Of a stretch of DNA of 26,204 nt, positions 16,049 through 23,402 are shown piece by piece. Origin of the DNA: CAYMJK01 sp043101635 (GTDB lineage Bacteria > Planctomycetota > Phycisphaerae > Phycisphaerales > UBA1924); contig JBICIE010000280.1 in assembly GCA_043101635.1 (NCBI GenBank), positions 1 to 26,204 on the forward strand, given 5' to 3'. The notes below the pieces were generated by a model. The model did not search any database, had not been told where the DNA came from, and worked only from the letters and a program-made list of their open reading frames with translations. Within the stretch, counting starts at the first letter, position 1, and the number at the start of each line of letters is the position of its first letter. A program made the position numbers and the translations under genes.

Positions 16049-17182
16049 GTGCTCATCCCCCTCGGGACAGACCGACCCCTCCGCCGGCGCATCGTGGTCA
16101 CCAAGGCCCTGATCGCGGCCAACGTGCTCATCCATGTTGCCCTCGCCGCGGTCGACGCCCGCAACCCCGACGCCTATGACCGCATCCTGGCTCAGCTCTG
16201 GGTCTACCAGGACGACTTCCACTGGTGGAGCCTCTGGACCAGCGCCTTCCTGCACGGCGGCTGGATCCACCTGCTCGGCAACATGCTGTTCCTGTGGAGC
16301 TTCGGGCCCAACCTGGAAGACCGCCTCGGGCGGATCGGCTTTCTCGCCTTCTACCTGCTCGGGGCGGCCGCGGCCAGCGGCCTGCACGTGGCGTTCGTGG
16401 AGAACCCGGCCATCGGAGCCTCCGGGGCGGTCTCGGCGGTGACGGGGGCGTACCTGGTCATGTTCCCGCGGACCACGATCAGGTGCTTCTTCATCTTCGG
16501 GGGCATCATCGGGGTCCCCGCCTGGTGGTTCATCGGCTTTGCCATCGCCTGGGACATCTTCGGGGTCGGCGGGCGGACCGGGATCGCCCACCTGGCCCAC
16601 CTGGGGGGGACGATCTTCGGGATCGGCACGGCCTTCTTGCTGCTGGGGACCCGCATCCTCCAGCCCGAGCCCTACGACCTGTTCATGATGGTCCGCCAGC
16701 GGCGTCGGCGGGAGCAGATCCGCAGCGCTGTGGAGCACAGCAGCCAGCACCGGCCCATGGCCGCCAGCGGCCGCCGGCGCCACCACGATGACGGGTCGGA
16801 GAAGTTCACCGCCCGGCGGACTGAGATCGCCCGGCTGCACGCCGCGGGCGATGTCGCGGGCGCGGCTGACAGGTACAAGTCGCTTCTGGGCGACGCCGGC
16901 GCCGAGCGGTCGCTGCTCAGCCGGCGCGTGCAGTACGACCTCGGGGCCCACTACTTCGGAGCCGGGGACTACCAGACCGCCGCCACCACCTTCCAGCGCT
17001 TCCTGAAGGGCTACCCGGATGACCGCGAGACCCCGGAGGTGATGCTCATGCTCGGCCTGATCAACGCCCGCTACCTCAACGACCCGGTCGAGGCCAAGCG
17101 CCTGCTCACCGGCGCTCGAGACCGGCTGCGCGAGCCCGCCCAGCGGGAACTCGCCGAGTCGATCCTGGAGGATCTGGGCTGA
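16049..17182 (+). CDS. Rhomboid-family intramembrane serine protease with C-terminal repeat-like half
   Basis: 377 aa, starting at GTG 16049. The N-terminal 210 residues hold six hydrophobic segments and the rhomboid machinery: oxyanion-region Asn78 (GGWIHLLGNMLFLW), nucleophile Ser125 in GASG, and His184 in GIAHLAHLGGTIFG. Rhomboids cut membrane proteins within the bilayer. After a basic, histidine-rich linker (about 215-250) the remaining 125 residues form amphipathic helical pairs (RTEIARLHAAGDVAGAADRYKS... LGAHYFGAGDYQTAATTFQRFL) like tetratricopeptide repeats, so the cytosolic part may bind partners. The stop overlaps the trpF start by one base (TGATG), indicating translational coupling. 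Divergent from gltA. Substrate unknown. Confidence 0.88.
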   Translation: MLIPLGTDRPLRRRIVVTKALIAANVLIHVALAAVDARNPDAYDRILAQLWVYQDDFHWWSLWTSAFLHGGWIHLLGNMLFLWSFGPNLEDRLGRIGFLAFYLLGAAAASGLHVAFVENPAIGASGAVSAVTGAYLVMFPRTTIRCFFIFGGIIGVPAWWFIGFAIAWDIFGVGGRTGIAHLAHLGGTIFGIGTAFLLLGTRILQPEPYDLFMMVRQRRRREQIRSAVEHSSQHRPMAASGRRRHHDDGSEKFTARRTEIARLHAAGDVAGAADRYKSLLGDAGAERSLLSRRVQYDLGAHYFGAGDYQTAATTFQRFLKGYPDDRETPEVMLMLGLINARYLNDPVEAKRLLTGARDRLREPAQRELAESILEDLG

Positions 17183-17814
17183 TGGCGCCTCCTCCGGACC
17201 GAACCCGCATCAAGATCTGCGGCATCCGCGACTGGCCGGCGGCACAGGCCGCGGCCGACGCCGGGGCCGACGCGGTCGGCTTCGTCTTTGCGAAGTCCTC
17301 GCCGCGCTATATCGAGCCGGCCGAGGCGGCCCGGCTGATGGCCGACCTGCCGCCGTTCGTGGTCACCGTCGGCCTGTTCGTCGATCCCGACCTCGACGAG
17401 TTCGTCACGGTCGAGGAGCAGTGCCCGACGCATTACACGCAGTTCCACGGGTCCGAGCCGGTCGAACTGGTGCGCCAGTGCGGGCCGGACATCATCAAGG
17501 CCGTGCGCTTCGATCGCGCGCGCATCGAGAGCGATCTGCGGAAGTGGGGCGCCATCGACGAGGTCGCCGCGGTGCTGGTGGACGGCTCGGCGGGGGGCAT
17601 GGGCGAGGCCTTCGACTGGACCGCCCTGCGCGCCCCCGCGGAGGCGTGCCCCAAGCCGGTGATCCTGGCGGGCGGGCTGACGCCGGAGAATGTTCGGGAG
17701 GCGATCGCGGCGGTGCGACCGTGGGCGGTCGATGTCTCCAGCGGTGTCGAGCGCGAGCGGGGGGTGAAGGACGCTTCACTCATCCGCGCGTTCTGCGCAG
17801 CGGTGCGAGCTTGA
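17182..17814 (+). CDS. trpF: Phosphoribosylanthranilate isomerase
   Basis: 210 aa, a complete TIM-barrel enzyme of tryptophan synthesis that converts N-(5'-phosphoribosyl)-anthranilate to the CdRP carboxyphenylamino product. Seen are the first-strand motif RIKICGIRD with the catalytic Cys13, the strand GADAVGFVFA with SPRYI, the general-acid Asp region VDGSAGGMGEAFDW, and the phosphate-binding motifs ILAGGLTPENV and AVDVSSGVE. It overlaps the rhomboid stop by one base and is probably translated from the same mRNA. No other trp gene lies in the window, so the pathway genes are dispersed in this genome. Confidence 0.94.
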   Translation: MAPPPDRTRIKICGIRDWPAAQAAADAGADAVGFVFAKSSPRYIEPAEAARLMADLPPFVVTVGLFVDPDLDEFVTVEEQCPTHYTQFHGSEPVELVRQCGPDIIKAVRFDRARIESDLRKWGAIDEVAAVLVDGSAGGMGEAFDWTALRAPAEACPKPVILAGGLTPENVREAIAAVRPWAVDVSSGVERERGVKDASLIRAFCAAVRA

Positions 17815-17920
17815 GCGACTTTCGGCGCGATCGACAGAAAAGCCGCCACATGAAGGCGGTGATCTGGTAGGCTCTTGCAAGCCGCGGGGCCATAGGGGTT
17901 CCGCCACGCGGAGAGCTGAG

Positions 17921-19555
17921 ATGAACAACCGGAATGAGATCGTCGCCGCGCTGTGCGCAGGCGGCCTGTGTCTGGCCGGCCCGGCGCTGGCCCAGGCGCC
18001 GGATCCCGAGCCGTCCTCCAAGGCGCTCCAATTGACGACCTTCGCGACGTTCACCACGGCGCCTGGCTCGGGCGCCATCGACCTTGATCATCCCAAGGAT
18101 GGCTCGGGGCGGGTCTTTGTCAGCACCAACGAGGGCAAGATCCACGGCTTCTCCGCGGCGGGCGATCCGCTCGGTGTGTTCCTTGATCTCGGCGCTGCGG
18201 GCGTGGCGCCCGATCTGCGACGGACGTTCCGGCTCACGACCAACGGGCTGTCGTACATCGCGTTTCATCCCGAGTACGCCGTCGCGGGCGCCGCGGGCGA
18301 AGGCAAGCTGTACACGATGTACATGTCCACCGTGCCCGGGCTTCGCGCCCCGGATTACAGCGGGACGGATCTGCCCACCCGGCCCGGCGACACCCGGGCC
18401 CAGTACGTGCTCGCCGAGTGGACCGTGGACGCGGCCGATCCGGATCGCATTGATCCGGCATCGCGGCGCGAGGTGCTGCGCATCGAGTTCAGCGGGCGCG
18501 TCGTGGATTCGCACTCGGTGGGAGCGCTCGCGTTCAATCCGTTCGCGGCGCCGGGCGACGCGGATTACGGCACGCTCTACATCCCGCTCGGCGACATGAA
18601 CAACGGGTCAGGCAATCCCAACTGGCAGCACGTGCAGGACCGGGACAACCCGTTCGGCAAGATCCTGCGGATCAACCCGCTCGCGGCCGGCGCGGACCCG
18701 TACTCCGTCCCCGCCGACAATCCCTACGCGGATGGCGGCCCGCTGCTGGATGATGATGGGAACGCCGAAGAGATCGCGGCCTGGGGCTTCCGCAACCCGC
18801 AGAACCTGAGTTTCGCCAAGGACGCCGGCGGCGCCGGGCGGCTGATCGTCTTCGACATCGGCAACGAGGACTTCGAGGAACTCACGATCGTCGATCTCGC
18901 CGACAACCACGGCTGGACGCGCTACGACGGGCCGGCCGATGGCAATCCGGACACGATCCTGAGACTCCCGCCCGGCTCGACGCTGGAGTGGCCGGCCGCG
19001 GCGTACGACCACACGATTCCCAACACGCCCGGGGCGCCGCCGACGACGGAGCCCAGCGCCATCGTCGGGGGCTTTGTCGCGGGCGACCCGGCCGATCCGG
19101 ACTTCCAGAACCAGGTGATCTTCGGCGACCTGCCGCGGGGGGCGTTCTTTCACGCCGACTTCGATGAGGTGCTGGCGGCCGATGCGGCGGACATCCAGGC
19201 GCCGATGTACGTGATGAACGTGACCGTCGATGGCGCCGGCCCGGGGTCGTTCCGCGACCTGCTCAGCCTGTCGCGCGGCGATCCCCGCTTCGGCGTGGAT
19301 GAGAGCGGGCGGCTGTTCGTGATCAGCCGGCAGCTTGACACGGTGTTCGTGACGAACATGGTGGCCGACCAGCAGCCCGATGCGCTGTGCCCGGCCGACT
19401 GCGACGAAGATGGCGCCCTGACGTTCTTCGACTTCCTGTGCTTCCAGAACCTGTTCGCGATGGGCGATCCGGGCGCCGACTGCGACGGGGATGGCGAGTT
19501 GACGTTCTTCGACTTCCTGTGCTTCCAGAACGCGTTTGCGGCGGGGTGCTCGTAG
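17921..19555 (+). CDS. Secreted sugar-dehydrogenase-like beta-propeller with GC-type dockerin tail
   Basis: 544 aa. A signal peptide ends at ALAQA (about residue 25). The body resembles the PQQ-dependent glucose/sorbosone dehydrogenase propeller: an early strand with DGSGRVFVSTNEGKIHGF, then LSYIAFHPEYA, YGTLYIPLGDMNNGSGNP, NPFGKILRINPLA, and EEIAAWGFRNPQNLSF followed by DIGNEDFEELTIVDLADNHGW, the family's typical order. Whether PQQ is bound cannot be judged. The last 55 residues (490-544) are the six-cysteine dockerin-like tail (DCDEDGALTFFDFLCF and DCDGDGELTFFDFLCF) ending GCS. GGAGAG precedes the ATG by about 6 nt. The 106 bp upstream contain a short stem CCGCC/GGCGG and TAGGCT (17868-17873), 48 nt before the start. 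Probably an extracellular carbohydrate oxidase or binding protein. Confidence 0.85.
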   Translation: MNNRNEIVAALCAGGLCLAGPALAQAPDPEPSSKALQLTTFATFTTAPGSGAIDLDHPKDGSGRVFVSTNEGKIHGFSAAGDPLGVFLDLGAAGVAPDLRRTFRLTTNGLSYIAFHPEYAVAGAAGEGKLYTMYMSTVPGLRAPDYSGTDLPTRPGDTRAQYVLAEWTVDAADPDRIDPASRREVLRIEFSGRVVDSHSVGALAFNPFAAPGDADYGTLYIPLGDMNNGSGNPNWQHVQDRDNPFGKILRINPLAAGADPYSVPADNPYADGGPLLDDDGNAEEIAAWGFRNPQNLSFAKDAGGAGRLIVFDIGNEDFEELTIVDLADNHGWTRYDGPADGNPDTILRLPPGSTLEWPAAAYDHTIPNTPGAPPTTEPSAIVGGFVAGDPADPDFQNQVIFGDLPRGAFFHADFDEVLAADAADIQAPMYVMNVTVDGAGPGSFRDLLSLSRGDPRFGVDESGRLFVISRQLDTVFVTNMVADQQPDALCPADCDEDGALTFFDFLCFQNLFAMGDPGADCDGDGELTFFDFLCFQNAFAAGCS

Positions 19556-19590
19556 GCACTCGTAGGGAGCGACGTCGGACCGGCGCCAGG

Positions 19591-20124
19591 TCAGGGCGGC
19601 GCAAGCTGCTCCAGCCGCTGGAGCACGGCGGCCTCGTCCATGCCGTCGGTCTCGATGACCGCCGTGGCCAGGTCGCGGTAGGTGGCGTCGCGGGCGCCGA
19701 GGACTTCTTCGATCTCGACCAGCGGGCCGGCGCCGGTGAGGGAGGGGCGGTTGGGGTCGCCATCGGTCAGGCGGACGCGGAGCGTGTCGGCGGAGGCTCG
19801 CAGGTAGATCAGCGCAGCGCCGGCGTCGATGGCCTCGCGCAGCAGAAGCTGGGCGCCGGGCGCAGTGGGCGTGCCGCCGCCGAGGGCGATCACACGCGGA
19901 GCATGAGCCAGCACGGCGCGCAAGGCCTGAACTTCGGCTGCACGAAACGCCGGCTCGCCGCGGGCCTCGAAGGCTTCGGCGACGGTGGCGCAGCCGAGCA
20001 GCGTGCGCGTGCGGTCATCAAGGTCGATGAAATCCCAGCCGTGCGCTTCGGCGAGGCGGCGTCCGAGCGTGGACTTGCCGCTGCCGCGGAGGCCCATCAG
20101 GATGATGTGGGCGCCGAGCGCCAT
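19591..20124 (-). CDS. aroK: Shikimate kinase
   Basis: 177 aa from the ATG at 20124. It phosphorylates shikimate with ATP in aromatic amino-acid synthesis. The Walker A loop GLRGSGKST (11-19), the shikimate-binding DLDD (34-37), GGGT (82-85) and the lid arginine in DPNRPSL (about 123-129) are all present, and the length is normal for the family. It follows efp by 20 bp on the same strand and has only a weak GGGGTG ribosome binding site, so it is probably co-transcribed with efp. The open frame continues upstream through efp, but only in a shadow reading. Its end lies 35 bp from the convergent dockerin gene. Confidence 0.93.
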   Translation of the reverse strand: MALGAHIILMGLRGSGKSTLGRRLAEAHGWDFIDLDDRTRTLLGCATVAEAFEARGEPAFRAAEVQALRAVLAHAPRVIALGGGTPTAPGAQLLLREAIDAGAALIYLRASADTLRVRLTDGDPNRPSLTGAGPLVEIEEVLGARDATYRDLATAVIETDGMDEAAVLQRLEQLAPP

Positions 20125-20144
20125 AGGGGCACCCCGCTGCGGGA

Positions 20145-20711
20145 CTACTCCCTGGCCCGCGACATATAGGAGCCGTCCTCGGTGGAGACGCGGATCTTCT
20201 CGCCGGTGGTGATGAACGGCGGCACACGGGTCTTGAGCCCGGTGTCGCAGGTCGCCTCCTTGAGCTGATTGGTGGCGGTTGCGCCCTTGATGCCCGGCGG
20301 GGTGTCCACAATGGTCACCTCGACGCTGGCCGGCAACTCGAGCGTGATGGCCCGGCCCTCGTAGAACTGCACCACGCACGAGGCGTTGGGCGCCAGGTAC
20401 AGCAGGGCGTCGCCGAGGACATCCTCCGGGAGCACGACCTGGTCGTAGGTGTCGGTGTCCATGAAGGTGGCGCCGGAGGCGTCGCTGTAGAGGTACTCCA
20501 TCTCGCGCCGGTCGAGCGTGGCGATGTCGACGACGTCGCCGCCCTGGAGCCGCTTCTCTATGTGGCCGCCGCCGGCGATGTCCTTGAGCTTGACCTGGTA
20601 GTAGGCCGGGCCTTTGCCGGGCTTGGTGTGCTCGCACTTGACGACGGCATAGAGCTTGCCATCGAAGCGGGCCGCCATGCCCGGACGCAATTCGTTCGCC
20701 TTTGCCGCCAT
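20145..20711 (-). CDS. efp: Translation elongation factor P
   Basis: 188 aa, the normal three-domain length. EF-P binds stalled ribosomes and speeds peptide-bond formation at proline runs. The domain I loop carries the tip Lys33 in TKPGKGPAYYQVKLKD, the residue that is modified in lysine-type EF-Ps. Domain III ends with PPGIKGATATNQLKEATCDTGLKTRVPPF..GEKIRVSTEDGSYMSRA, which is the family signature. AAGGA stands 8 nt before the ATG. No recognisable EF-P modification gene (epmA, epmB, earP or ymfI type) is nearby. It heads an apparent efp-aroK unit and diverges from the metallo-hydrolase gene; the 116-bp gap between them holds TATCAT on the minus strand (20769-20774). Confidence 0.95.
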   Translation of the reverse strand: MAAKANELRPGMAARFDGKLYAVVKCEHTKPGKGPAYYQVKLKDIAGGGHIEKRLQGGDVVDIATLDRREMEYLYSDASGATFMDTDTYDQVVLPEDVLGDALLYLAPNASCVVQFYEGRAITLELPASVEVTIVDTPPGIKGATATNQLKEATCDTGLKTRVPPFITTGEKIRVSTEDGSYMSRARE

Positions 20712-20827
20712 GCCGTAAGTCCTTCTGCTTGCCGCGGCTGCGCTCGTCGCGGCGCCCCCGGGACGGGCATGATAGGCTCTGGTCCAGCACAGCTTCGTCT
20801 GACGGACCTCGCAAAGGAGAATGCGTG

Positions 20828-21826
20828 ATGCTCGAATCGACCTCCACCCGGCGCCAGTTTCTTGCCCTCTCGATGGCCGCGGCGGCCGGGGCCGCCTTCG
20901 TCCCGGGCGTGAGCGGGCGGCCGGCCGGCGCCGCCGAGCACTTCCAGTGGCGCGAGCTGGCCGAGGGCGTCTGGTTCATCGGCGGCGAGGGCGGCAATGC
21001 GATGCTCGCGGCCAGCGACCATCCGGCCCTGCTGGTGGACTGCAAGAACGCGCCCTTCGGCAGCACGCTGCGCCGGGAGGCCGAATCGCGGGGCCACCCG
21101 CTGAAGCTGGTGATCAACACGCATCATCACGCCGATCACAGTGGGGGGAACTACGCGTTTGCCGAGGGCCCGGCGCTGATCGCCCACGCGAAGGCGGCAG
21201 CGCGGATTGCGCAGCAGCACGATCGCTACATCTCGCAGATTCGCAGCGCGCTCTCCGGCGCATCGCTGCCGGAAGCGGTCAAGGCGGATCTGCAGCAGGT
21301 GCGCCAGCGGATCGACCAGCTCGCGGCCGCCGACTGGGCGCCGGATGAGACGGTGCAGGCCGGCAGCGCCGAATGGACGCTGGGCAAGGACACGCAGATC
21401 GAGGCCCATCACTTCGGGGCCGGGCACACCGACAATGACATGGTGATCCGCCTGCCGCAGCGCAACATCCTGCACGCCGGCGATCTGCTGTTCCACCAGA
21501 TGCACCCGTACTTCGACCCGGACGGCGGTGTGACCTGCACGGGCTGGGCCGAATCGGTCCGCCGGACCATCGAGTTGTGCGACGGTGAGACAGTCGTGAT
21601 CCCCGGCCACGGCGAAGTGACCGACGTCGACGGGCTGAAGCGGCAACTCGACTATCTCGAACAGTTGTGGCAGGAGGTCGGGAGCCTCGTGAAGGCGGGC
21701 TGGGACCGCGAGCGGGCCACGACGATGAGCTGGGGCTTCATGGAAGGGCTCGAGCGGCCGCAACTCCGGGCCCGGGCGATCGGGGCCGTCTACGACGAGC
21801 ATCGCGCTGCGCAAGGGGGCGGGTGA
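20828..21826 (+). CDS. Tat-exported metallo-beta-lactamase-fold hydrolase
   Basis: 332 aa from the ATG at 20828, supported by AAAGGAGA (20813-20820). The N terminus STRRQFLALSMAAAAGAAF is a twin-arginine signal, so the protein is exported folded, probably with its metals. The MBL fold is shown by NTHHHADHSGGN (metal-ligand HxHxDH), GAGHTDNDMVI, ILHAGDLLFH with the bridging Asp, and VIPGHGEV with the last His. The family includes lactonases, thioesterases, glyoxalase II-like and beta-lactamase enzymes; the exact substrate cannot be given. The extra helical segment between the metal sites (about residues 125-165) covers the active site in related proteins. The stop is 3 bp from the convergent stop of the next gene. 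Confidence 0.88.
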   Translation: MLESTSTRRQFLALSMAAAAGAAFVPGVSGRPAGAAEHFQWRELAEGVWFIGGEGGNAMLAASDHPALLVDCKNAPFGSTLRREAESRGHPLKLVINTHHHADHSGGNYAFAEGPALIAHAKAAARIAQQHDRYISQIRSALSGASLPEAVKADLQQVRQRIDQLAAADWAPDETVQAGSAEWTLGKDTQIEAHHFGAGHTDNDMVIRLPQRNILHAGDLLFHQMHPYFDPDGGVTCTGWAESVRRTIELCDGETVVIPGHGEVTDVDGLKRQLDYLEQLWQEVGSLVKAGWDRERATTMSWGFMEGLERPQLRARAIGAVYDEHRAAQGGG

Positions 21827-21829
21827 GCC

Positions 21830-22453
21830 TCAGGCCGCGTCGGACTCCTTGGATCCGACCGGGGCGAGTTCGGCGGCGGCGTCGGCGCCTGGTTGGGCGG
21901 GAGCGGCGGCGGGCTGCTGCTGCGCGTTGCCGTTGCGCCGGCGCTCGCGCTCGTCGTGGTCCAGGAAGCTGCCGGAGCGCAGTCCCCACACCGTGTGGAG
22001 CACGCGGGTGAGAATCAGGCCGGTCGGGAAGGCGATCAGCACGGCCAGGCCCGGGCGGACATCGCCGAGTTGCAGCAGTTTCATCAGACCGGCGGCGGTG
22101 AGATAGTACAGGGGGCTGAGGATGGCCCGCTCGAGCTGAACGAGGGTGGCGTCCTGCATGAACGGGGGGGGCTTGGCCGCCAGCGCCTGGCGCTCGGCCT
22201 CGGTCCGGCCGGCGAAGGGGCGCCAGTGGTTGGCGAGCCAGTGCAGCCCGAAGTAGAGCGTGACATCCCAGAAGATGTCGGCGCCCACCGCGACGACCGG
22301 GAAGACCCAGCCGGGGGAGGCGGGCCATCGCAGTTCGACGAGATGGACGACAATGGCCGTCGGGATGAGGGCGAGCAGGCCTGCCGCCACCACGTTGGCG
22401 TTGATGTTGACAATCCGCTTGCGCTGATAGAGGCGGAAGAGCCTTTGCGGCAT
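21830..22453 (-). CDS. Small membrane protein of unknown function
   Basis: 207 aa from the ATG at 22453 (a TTG two codons upstream is also possible). Not recognised. There are about four hydrophobic segments: around residues 20-40, 47-72, 110-128 and 134-152. After them comes a polar tail rich in Gln, Ala and Pro (NAQQQPAAAPAQPGADAAAE). The second segment holds charged and aromatic residues (ADIFWDVTLYFGLHWLANHW). No Shine-Dalgarno is seen. The start follows the DNA methyltransferase stop by 8 bp on the same strand, so translation may be coupled to that gene. Its 3' end is 3 bp from the convergent hydrolase gene. Confidence 0.7.
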   Translation of the reverse strand: MPQRLFRLYQRKRIVNINANVVAAGLLALIPTAIVVHLVELRWPASPGWVFPVVAVGADIFWDVTLYFGLHWLANHWRPFAGRTEAERQALAAKPPPFMQDATLVQLERAILSPLYYLTAAGLMKLLQLGDVRPGLAVLIAFPTGLILTRVLHTVWGLRSGSFLDHDERERRRNGNAQQQPAAAPAQPGADAAAELAPVGSKESDAA

Positions 22454-22461
22454 GAGCAATG

Positions 22462-23346
22462 CTACCGGGTCGAGCCTGGCTCGGCCTTGGCGTTTGCCGC
22501 GGCGCCGGGCTCCATGAAGGCCTCTACATCCCGGCGCGGCGTGGCGGCCAGCCGGCCCGTGGCGATGGCGATGGCGTCGGCGCTGGGGTCGCAGCCGGTG
22601 GCCCGGCGCCCCGCTGCCGCGGCGGCGACGAGGGTGGTCCCGCTGCCGCAGCAGGGGTCGATCACGAGGCCTCCGGGCGGGCAGCAGGCCCGGATCAGCA
22701 GGTTGAGCAGGGCGATCGGCTTCTGTGTGGGGTAGCCGGTGCGCTCCTGCGCCATGTTGTTGAGGGCGGGGATGTCGAGCACATCGGTGGCTTTCTTCTG
22801 CTGACCGCGCATGCGGTTGCTGGTGGCGGGCGTGCGGGGTGGCTCGAACCAGTAGCGGTCGGGGTCGAGGCAGTAGAAGAGGATGTCATCGTGCTTGCGG
22901 GCAAAGCGGCGGGGGCTGGATCCGCCGAGGCCGTAGGTCCAGATCAGGTGATTGACGAAGCGATCCGGGCCGAGCAGTTCGTCGAGCAGGAGCCGCGCGT
23001 GATGGCTGGTGCGCCAGTCGAGGTGAAGCAGGACGCTGGCGGTCGGCTTGAGGGCGGGGAGGGTGGCTTCGAGGCGGGCGCGGAGCCATGCGATCCAGTC
23101 GGGGGTCGTGGGCCAGGCGTCGGCGTAGGTGGCCGCGGCTGCGCGCCCGAGGGAGGCGCCGGCGGGCGGGGAGGAGCGCGGCTTGCCGGTGTTGAAGGGG
23201 GGATCGGCGTAGAGGAGATCGACGGAGGCCGCGGGAAGGGCGCGGGCGAAGTCGAGCCAGTCGGAGCATGTGGCGGTCGGAGTCGCGGCGTCGAGGGAGC
23301 CCGCGAGCGCAATGGCGGGGGTTGCTGGCGGCTGGCGTGCGTTCAC
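22462..23346 (-). CDS. Orphan DNA methyltransferase, beta class (N6-adenine or N4-cytosine)
   Basis: 294 aa from a GTG at 23346, chosen because GGAG is 7 nt upstream (23354-23357) and the protein-like sequence begins there; no ATG fits. Motif IV (YADPPFNTG, DPPF at 48-51) comes before motif X/I (TQKPIALLNLLIRACCPPGG, then DPCCGSGTT at 230-238), the order of beta-class amino-methyltransferases. The intervening region (about 110-215) should be target recognition. DPPF is compatible with either N6-adenine or N4-cytosine; the recognition sequence cannot be read. No restriction endonuclease or mismatch-repair gene is adjacent, so it is probably a solitary, possibly regulatory, enzyme. It lies 56 bp downstream of ugd on the same strand. 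Confidence 0.88.
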   Translation of the reverse strand: MNARQPPATPAIALAGSLDAATPTATCSDWLDFARALPAASVDLLYADPPFNTGKPRSSPPAGASLGRAAAATYADAWPTTPDWIAWLRARLEATLPALKPTASVLLHLDWRTSHHARLLLDELLGPDRFVNHLIWTYGLGGSSPRRFARKHDDILFYCLDPDRYWFEPPRTPATSNRMRGQQKKATDVLDIPALNNMAQERTGYPTQKPIALLNLLIRACCPPGGLVIDPCCGSGTTLVAAAAAGRRATGCDPSADAIAIATGRLAATPRRDVEAFMEPGAAANAKAEPGSTR

Positions 23347-23353
23347 CGCAAGA

Positions 23354-23357
23354 CTCC
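23354..23357 (-). promoter_or_regulatory. Ribosome binding site supporting the GTG start of the DNA methyltransferase
   Basis: GGAG on the minus strand, 7 nt before the GTG at 23346, in the 56-bp gap after ugd. Confidence 0.5.
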
Positions 23358-23402
23358 ACAAGGGCGCGCTGACGGCCACCCGCGCTGCGCACGGGGGCGC
23401 CC

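Noticed and set aside
17868..17873. TAGGCT shared by the regions before the 17921 and 20828 genes (20773-20778) as a promoter class
   Set aside because: Only two cases, about 50 nt before the starts, with no matching -35 hexamers; too weak to claim.
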